Of a stretch of DNA of 10,111 bases, positions 5,945-10,111 are shown one piece after another (position 1 is the first letter of the stretch; each line of letters starts with the position of its first letter). The stretch is from Pseudomonadota bacterium (GTDB taxonomy: Bacteria > Pseudomonadota > Alphaproteobacteria > Rhizobiales > Xanthobacteraceae), in contig JAKAMD010000097.1 in NCBI GenBank assembly GCA_021823875.1, forward strand, positions 1-10,111, read 5' to 3'. The position numbers were made by a program, and so were the translations under genes. The notes under the pieces are model-generated. The model was given only the letters and a program-made list of their open reading frames with translations, did not search any database and had not been told where the DNA came from.

Positions 5945-6772
5945 TCAGGAGCGCTTATAGGGCGGCTTGTCGAAGCCGGCTGGCGAGAAGGTGAACACCT
6001 CGACGCCGGTGTCGGTGACGCCCACCGAGTGCTCGAACTGGGCCGACAGCGAGCGGTCGCGCGTCACCGCGGTCCAGCCGTCGGACAGCACCTTCACATG
6101 CGGGCGGCCGAGATTGATCATCGGCTCGACCGTGAACAGCATGCCCGGCTTCAGCACGATGCCTTCGCCCGGCCGGCCGACATGCACGATGTTGGGCTCG
6201 TCGTGGAACAGGCGGCCGAGGCCGTGGCCGCAGAAATCGCGCACCACGCTCATGTGCTGGGCTTCGACGAAGGTCTGGATGGCGTGGCCGATGTCGCCGG
6301 TGGTGGCGCCCGGCTTGATCACGGCGATGCCGCGCATCATGGCCTCGTGCGTCACCTCGATCAGCCGCTCGGCCCGGCGCGGGATATTGCCGACCGGATA
6401 CATGCGGCTGGTATCGCCGTGCCAGCCGTCGAGGATCAGCGTGACGTCGATATTGACGATGTCGCCTTCCTTGAGCGGCTTGTCGCCCGGAATGCCGTGG
6501 CAGACCACGTGGTTGAGCGAGGTGCAGGTCGACTTCTTGTAGCCGCGGTACATCAGCGTCGCCGGCAGGGCGCCGTGATCCATGGCGTATTCATACACCA
6601 GCCGGTCGATATGGTCGGTCGTCACGCCCGGGCCGACGTGCTCGACCAGCATATCGAGGCAGCGGGCCACGAGCTGGCCGGCCTTGCGCATGCCCTCGAA
6701 CGCGGCGGGGCCGTGGAGCTTGATCTGGCCGGTCTTGCGGAGGGGAGCAGCGGTGGCGTCGACGTAGGTCAT
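5945..6772 (-). CDS. map: Methionine aminopeptidase, type I
   Basis: Cytosolic dinuclear metalloenzyme that removes the initiator Met from new proteins when the second residue is small; usually essential. All five metal ligands are present: D109 (NIDVT), D120 (HGDTS), H183 (CGHGLG), E216 (FTVEPMI) and E247 (QFEHS). The substrate-contacting H92 (NHVVCHGIPGD) and H190 are also present. The length of 275 residues, with about 25 residues ahead of the core, fits the proteobacterial type I form without a zinc-finger extension. The ATG at 6772 was chosen because the open frame further upstream is Pro/Trp/Arg-rich and overlaps sfsA. The ribosome binding site is weak. The gene starts 40 bases after the sfsA stop, consistent with cotranscription. 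Confidence 0.95.
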   Translation of the reverse strand: MTYVDATAAPLRKTGQIKLHGPAAFEGMRKAGQLVARCLDMLVEHVGPGVTTDHIDRLVYEYAMDHGALPATLMYRGYKKSTCTSLNHVVCHGIPGDKPLKEGDIVNIDVTLILDGWHGDTSRMYPVGNIPRRAERLIEVTHEAMMRGIAVIKPGATTGDIGHAIQTFVEAQHMSVVRDFCGHGLGRLFHDEPNIVHVGRPGEGIVLKPGMLFTVEPMINLGRPHVKVLSDGWTAVTRDRSLSAQFEHSVGVTDTGVEVFTFSPAGFDKPPYKRS

Positions 6773-6812
6773 GGCGGCAATGTAAGGCCTGGCGCGCGCG
6801 GTGCAAGCGCGG

Positions 6813-7526
6813 CTAGCCGGCCACGGATACCGGTGCGGAAACGGCGATTCCGTCGGGCGAAATGGCGCATTTCCAGGCCAGGGCCTCCACGCCCACTTTG
6901 TGGGCATGGTCGAAGGCCCGGCCATAGGCGGCGTCGATGTCGCGGGCGAGCGCGAATCGCTTCGTTGAGCCGATCTGGATCACAAACAGCATCACCGCGC
7001 GGGCGCCGGCCTCGACCACGCCGGCGAGTTCGTCGAGGTGCTTGGCACCGCGCGCCGTCACGCTGTCGGGGAACTCGGCGAGACCGCGCTCGCGCATCAG
7101 ATGCACGTTCTTGATCTCGACATAGCAGGGCGGCTCGCCCTCGCGTTCGAGCAGGTAGTCGATGCGTGAGTTCTTGCCGTACTTCACCTCGCGGCGGATC
7201 GATGCGTAGCCGGTGAGATCGGGAATGAGCTTGGCGGCCAGCGCCTCGCCGACCAGCAGGTTGGGATAAGCAGTGTTGACGCCGACGAGTTCGGACCCGC
7301 TGCCGAAATCGACCTCAACCAGTTCCCAGGAATAGGGCAGCTTGCGCTTCGGATTGTCCGACTTCGACAGCCACACCCGCGCACCGGGCGTAGCGAGCCC
7401 GGTCATGGCGCCGGGATTGGCGACGTGTGCGGTGATCTCTTCGCCGGTTGAAAGCGTTACGTCGGCGAGAAAGCGCTTGTAGCGGCGGATCAGCGTGGCG
7501 GGAATGAGCGGCGACGGAAAGCGCAT
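6813..7526 (-). CDS. sfsA: SfsA family protein (DNA/RNA nuclease-like)
   Basis: SfsA-family protein of 237 residues, normal length. E. coli SfsA was named for stimulating sugar (maltose) fermentation and binds DNA; the family carries a PD-(D/E)xK-like nuclease core. Visible are an OB-fold-like N-terminal part with the HVANPGAMTGL motif (34-44), the nuclease core with D123 (RIDYLL) and E137/K139 (YVEIKN), and the FPDSVTARGAKHL signature (152-164). The start ATG shares one base with the TGA of the upstream dehydrogenase (TGATG), so translation is coupled. The molecular role remains uncertain in the family as a whole. Confidence 0.94.
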   Translation of the reverse strand: MRFPSPLIPATLIRRYKRFLADVTLSTGEEITAHVANPGAMTGLATPGARVWLSKSDNPKRKLPYSWELVEVDFGSGSELVGVNTAYPNLLVGEALAAKLIPDLTGYASIRREVKYGKNSRIDYLLEREGEPPCYVEIKNVHLMRERGLAEFPDSVTARGAKHLDELAGVVEAGARAVMLFVIQIGSTKRFALARDIDAAYGRAFDHAHKVGVEALAWKCAISPDGIAVSAPVSVAG

Positions 7527-8509
7527 CAGTCCGCGATCTTCCCGCCCAGCTCATCTTCAATGTGCGCGCGGATGATATCATCGAATGTGGCTTCGGCGGT
7601 GAAGCCGAGCGCCAACGCGCGCTTGGGATCGAAGCGGCTCGGCCAGCCAGCGACGATGCGTTGCACCAGCGGATCGGGCGCACGGCGGATGCGCGCCACT
7701 ACCTTGTCGCCGGCAACGCGCCGCAGCGCCTCGATCTGTTCGCCCACCGTGCAGCACACGCCCGGCATCATCAGGTTGACGCGGTCGCCGAGTTGTTTGC
7801 GCGTGAGCCCCGCGCCGTGGATGAGGAAGCCGACCGCCGAGCGTGGGCTAGCGTGCCAGTGCAGCACGCTGTCGGACACCGGCAGGATCGCCTCCTCGCC
7901 GTTGAGCGGCTCGCGGATGATGCCGGAGAAGAAACCGGAAGCCGCTTTGTTCGGCTTGCCCGGCCGCACCACGATCGACGGCAGGCGGATGCCGACGCCT
8001 TCCAGGAAACCGCGCCGCGTATAGTCGGCGAGCAAAAGTTCGATGATCGCTTTCTGGGTGCCATAGGAGGTAAGCGGCGTGAGATTGAAATCGTCGGGAA
8101 TGGCCTCGGGGAAGGGCGCGCCGAACACCGCCATCGAGGAGCTGAACACGACCTTCGGGAGATAGCCGTCGCCGGCCAGACGGATGGCTTCCAACAGCGC
8201 GCGTCCGCCGTCGAGATTGACGCGGTAGCCCTTCTCGAATTCGGTTTCCGCTTCGCCGGAGACCACACCGGCCAGATGGAAGATGACGTCCGGCCGTTCC
8301 GAGATCGCTTTTTCCGCAACACCGGGGTCGGCGAGATCGGCGGCGCGGATCTTCACATGGTCGGAGAAGCCCACCGGCCGCGCCGGCGCGACGATGTCGA
8401 TCAGCGTCAGTTTCTCGATAGGTTGCGCGCCGAGGGCGCGGTCGACGATCAGCCGCTCCGTGAGCTTGCGGCCGATCATGCCCGCCGCGCCAGTGATCAG
8501 GATATGCAT
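7526..8509 (-). CDS. denD: NAD-dependent epimerase/dehydratase-fold dehydrogenase, D-erythronate dehydrogenase (DenD)-like
   Basis: Extended short-chain dehydrogenase of 327 residues. Residues 1-13 hold the nucleotide loop GAAGMIG (G7, G10, G13). D38 after the second strand predicts NAD rather than NADP. The catalytic site is S123-S125 in FSSSMAVFG and Y149-x3-K153 (SYGTQKA). The overall sequence recalls DenD, which oxidises D-erythronate at C2 to 2-oxo-erythronate in four-carbon acid sugar use. The usual partners (OtnK kinase, OtnC aldolase, OtnI isomerase) are absent here, so the substrate is uncertain and the symbol is tentative. The ATG follows the MFS gene's TGA with no gap, and its own stop overlaps the sfsA start by one base. 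Confidence 0.88.
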   Translation of the reverse strand: MHILITGAAGMIGRKLTERLIVDRALGAQPIEKLTLIDIVAPARPVGFSDHVKIRAADLADPGVAEKAISERPDVIFHLAGVVSGEAETEFEKGYRVNLDGGRALLEAIRLAGDGYLPKVVFSSSMAVFGAPFPEAIPDDFNLTPLTSYGTQKAIIELLLADYTRRGFLEGVGIRLPSIVVRPGKPNKAASGFFSGIIREPLNGEEAILPVSDSVLHWHASPRSAVGFLIHGAGLTRKQLGDRVNLMMPGVCCTVGEQIEALRRVAGDKVVARIRRAPDPLVQRIVAGWPSRFDPKRALALGFTAEATFDDIIRAHIEDELGGKIAD

Positions 8510-9754
8510 TCAGGCCTCGTGGTGTTTGTCCGCCGGCTCGAAGCGATCGATCCGGCGCAGGTCGGGGAACATTAGCATCCAAGCGGTGGCAACGACGAGC
8601 GAGCCGATACCACCGATCAGTACCGACGGCACCGCGCCCAACAGGGCGGCAACCGTGCCGGATTCGAAGTCGCCCAGCGTATTGGACGAGCCGACGAACA
8701 GATAGTTGATCGCGCTCACCCGTCCGCGCATGGCATCGGGCGTTTCGATCTGCACCAGCGAGAAACGGATCACGACGCTGACCGCATCGGCGGCGCCCGC
8801 CGCCGCCAGCGCCGCGAGCGACAAGGGAAACCAGGCCGACAGGCCGAACACGACGATCGCAATGCCGTAGATCGCGACCACCATGAACATCTTGCGGCCG
8901 ATATGGCGCTCGACCGGGAAGCGCGACAGCACCACCGCCGTGGTCAAGGCGCCGACCGCGGGCGCCGCACGCAGCAGGCCGAGACCGATCGGTCCGACCA
9001 TCAGAATATCGCGCGCGAAGATCGGCAGTAGCGCGGTGACGCCGCCCAACAGCACCACGAACAGATCAAGCGTGACCACGCCCAAGAGCCGCTGCCGGTG
9101 GCGGATGTAGCCGAAGCCCGCCAGCACCGACGTGAAGGTCGGCGGTTCGCGGGCGGGGGCGGGGCCGCTGACACGCACAAGGCTGATGAAGCAGAAGGCG
9201 GCGGTGAAAAAGATAACGCAGGCGATGCTGACGATCACCGGGCTGACCGCATAAAGCAGCCCGCCCAGCGCCGGCCCGCAGATCACCGCCACCTGATTGG
9301 CCGACGTCCAGGCACCGACCGCGCGCGTGATCACGCGCGGCGGCACCAGCGCCGGCACCAAGGCGCTCGCGGTCGGCAGTTCGAAGGCACGCGCGCAGCC
9401 GATCACGAACACCGCGACGAACAACAGGTCGCGATTGAGCCTGTGCGAGAGGAGCGCCGCCGTGATCATCAGCGCGGTCAGCACATAGATGGTTTGCGCG
9501 CCGCGGATGATCAGCCGGCGGTCGTAGCGGTCGGCGGCATGGCCGACGACGAGCGTCAGCACCACCGCCGGCACGAACTGGATCAATCCGACCAGGCCGA
9601 GATCGAGCGCGCTGTCGGTGAGCTGGTAGATCTGCCAGGCGATCACCAACGCCAGCATCTGATAGCCCATGGTGCCGGCGAGCCGCATCAGCCAGAACAG
9701 CACGAAGGGCGTCTGCTGCCGCAGGCCGGAAGGCGACGGCGGGAACCGCGTCAT
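8510..9754 (-). CDS. MFS transporter, EntS/MFS_3-like exporter
   Basis: Inner-membrane transporter of the major facilitator superfamily, 414 residues, probably 12 membrane helices in two bundles (about residues 15-200 and 220-405) joined by a short polar linker near PAPAREPP. The motif A loop between helices 2 and 3 is visible as GHAADRYDRRLI. The general sequence fits the MFS_3/EntS branch, which contains siderophore and drug exporters; this is an impression, and the substrate cannot be predicted. The polar, His-rich C-terminus (RFEPADKHHEA) is cytoplasmic. Its ATG overlaps the acetyltransferase stop by four bases (ATGA) and its TGA is followed directly by the next ATG, so it lies within a tightly coupled operon. 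Confidence 0.9.
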   Translation of the reverse strand: MTRFPPSPSGLRQQTPFVLFWLMRLAGTMGYQMLALVIAWQIYQLTDSALDLGLVGLIQFVPAVVLTLVVGHAADRYDRRLIIRGAQTIYVLTALMITAALLSHRLNRDLLFVAVFVIGCARAFELPTASALVPALVPPRVITRAVGAWTSANQVAVICGPALGGLLYAVSPVIVSIACVIFFTAAFCFISLVRVSGPAPAREPPTFTSVLAGFGYIRHRQRLLGVVTLDLFVVLLGGVTALLPIFARDILMVGPIGLGLLRAAPAVGALTTAVVLSRFPVERHIGRKMFMVVAIYGIAIVVFGLSAWFPLSLAALAAAGAADAVSVVIRFSLVQIETPDAMRGRVSAINYLFVGSSNTLGDFESGTVAALLGAVPSVLIGGIGSLVVATAWMLMFPDLRRIDRFEPADKHHEA

Positions 9755-10110
9755 TCCGTCCCGCCGTTGAGCGCGCTCAGGCTCATCTTCTGGCGGCCGT
9801 CAGGACCGAAATTCTCCGGCGCCAGCCAGCGCTCGAAAGCCGCCTTGCGCGCCGGCCATTCACCGTCGAGCATGGCATACCAGCCGGTGTCGCGGTTATG
9901 ACCCTTGGCGATCATGTGCTGGCGGAAGATGCCCTCGAAGGTGAAGCCGAAGCGTAATGCGGCGGCCTTGCTCGGTTCGTTGCGATTGTTGCACTTCCAC
10001 TCGAAGCGGCGGTAGCCGAGGTCCTCGAAACTGTGCCTGGCGAAGAGGTAGAGCGCTTCGGTGGCGAGGCGGGTGCGCGCCACGCCGGGGCCCCAGTAGA
10101 TGCCGCCGAT
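9751..10110 (-). CDS. GNAT family N-acetyltransferase, RimJ/RimL type (5' partial)
   Basis: C-terminal 119 residues of an acetyltransferase that uses acetyl-CoA; the N-terminus lies beyond the window edge. The frame stays open to the last full codon, so the GTG at 10083 is internal. The first visible residues, IGGIYWGPGVARTRLATEA, carry the acetyl-CoA-binding region, in which Gly-Pro-Gly-Val-Ala-Arg occupies the position of the usual pyrophosphate loop. Next come a helix with RRFEWKCNNRNEPSKAAALRFGF and then GIFRQHMIAKGHNRDTGWYAML, typical of the RimJ/RimL-like branch. Members acetylate protein N-termini or small amines; the target is unknown here. It is the first visible gene of the - strand operon and its stop overlaps the MFS start. 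Confidence 0.9.
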   Translation of the reverse strand: MGGIYWGPGVARTRLATEALYLFARHSFEDLGYRRFEWKCNNRNEPSKAAALRFGFTFEGIFRQHMIAKGHNRDTGWYAMLDGEWPARKAAFERWLAPENFGPDGRQKMSLSALNGGTE

Positions 10111-10111
10111 C

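Noticed and set aside
5792..7114. A 440-codon + strand open frame opposite map and sfsA.
   Set aside because: Low-complexity, His/Arg-rich translation and complete overlap with two well-supported genes; a coding shadow.
7562..8575. A 337-codon + strand open frame opposite the DenD-like gene.
   Set aside because: Mirrors the coding frame on the - strand; no recognisable motifs.

Overview
The window looks like chromosomal DNA of a GC-rich alphaproteobacterium, most likely order Hyphomicrobiales (Rhizobiales; Bradyrhizobium-, Rhodoplanes- or Pseudolabrys-like). The reasons are the strong G/C third-position bias, three kinds of hairpin-forming intergenic repeat of the type scattered through such genomes, a short Flp-type pilin, and the gene order sfsA-map-radC. 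The genus is an inference. There is no rRNA, tRNA, CRISPR array, insertion sequence, integrase or phage gene, and no sign of a recent island.

Positions 1-3570 (+ strand) hold the end of a catabolic operon: an aldehyde dehydrogenase cut by the window edge, a dihydrolipoyl acyltransferase (E2 of a 2-oxo acid dehydrogenase complex) and a D-2-hydroxyacid dehydrogenase. Together they could oxidise a 2-hydroxy acid to a 2-oxo acid, pass the 2-oxo acid to CoA, and remove a related aldehyde. E1 is not in the window and may lie just upstream; E3 is also absent. A large imperfect inverted repeat lies between the first two genes and ends at the ribosome binding site of the E2 gene. A cloverleaf-like repeat follows the last gene.

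Positions 3692-4390 (+) encode a secreted protein made of two tandem copies of what looks like an AprI/Inh-type protease inhibitor barrel. A second copy of the first repeat family follows it, then about 250 bases of AT-richer leader, then an orphan 56-residue Flp/Fap type IVb pilin (4788-4958) with a clear intrinsic terminator.

Positions 5080-10111 are all on the - strand. Read in the direction of transcription, the order is GNAT acetyltransferase (partial), MFS exporter, DenD-like SDR dehydrogenase, SfsA and type I methionine aminopeptidase. These are joined by stop/start overlaps or near-zero gaps and look like one transcript. RadC (JAMM-domain protein) follows after a 127-base gap containing a third repeat family.

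Most of the window is ordinary housekeeping and metabolic DNA. The items most worth a second look are the double-domain inhibitor-like protein, the orphan pilin with its leader, and the position of the repeats relative to genes. I found no convincing new multi-gene system.
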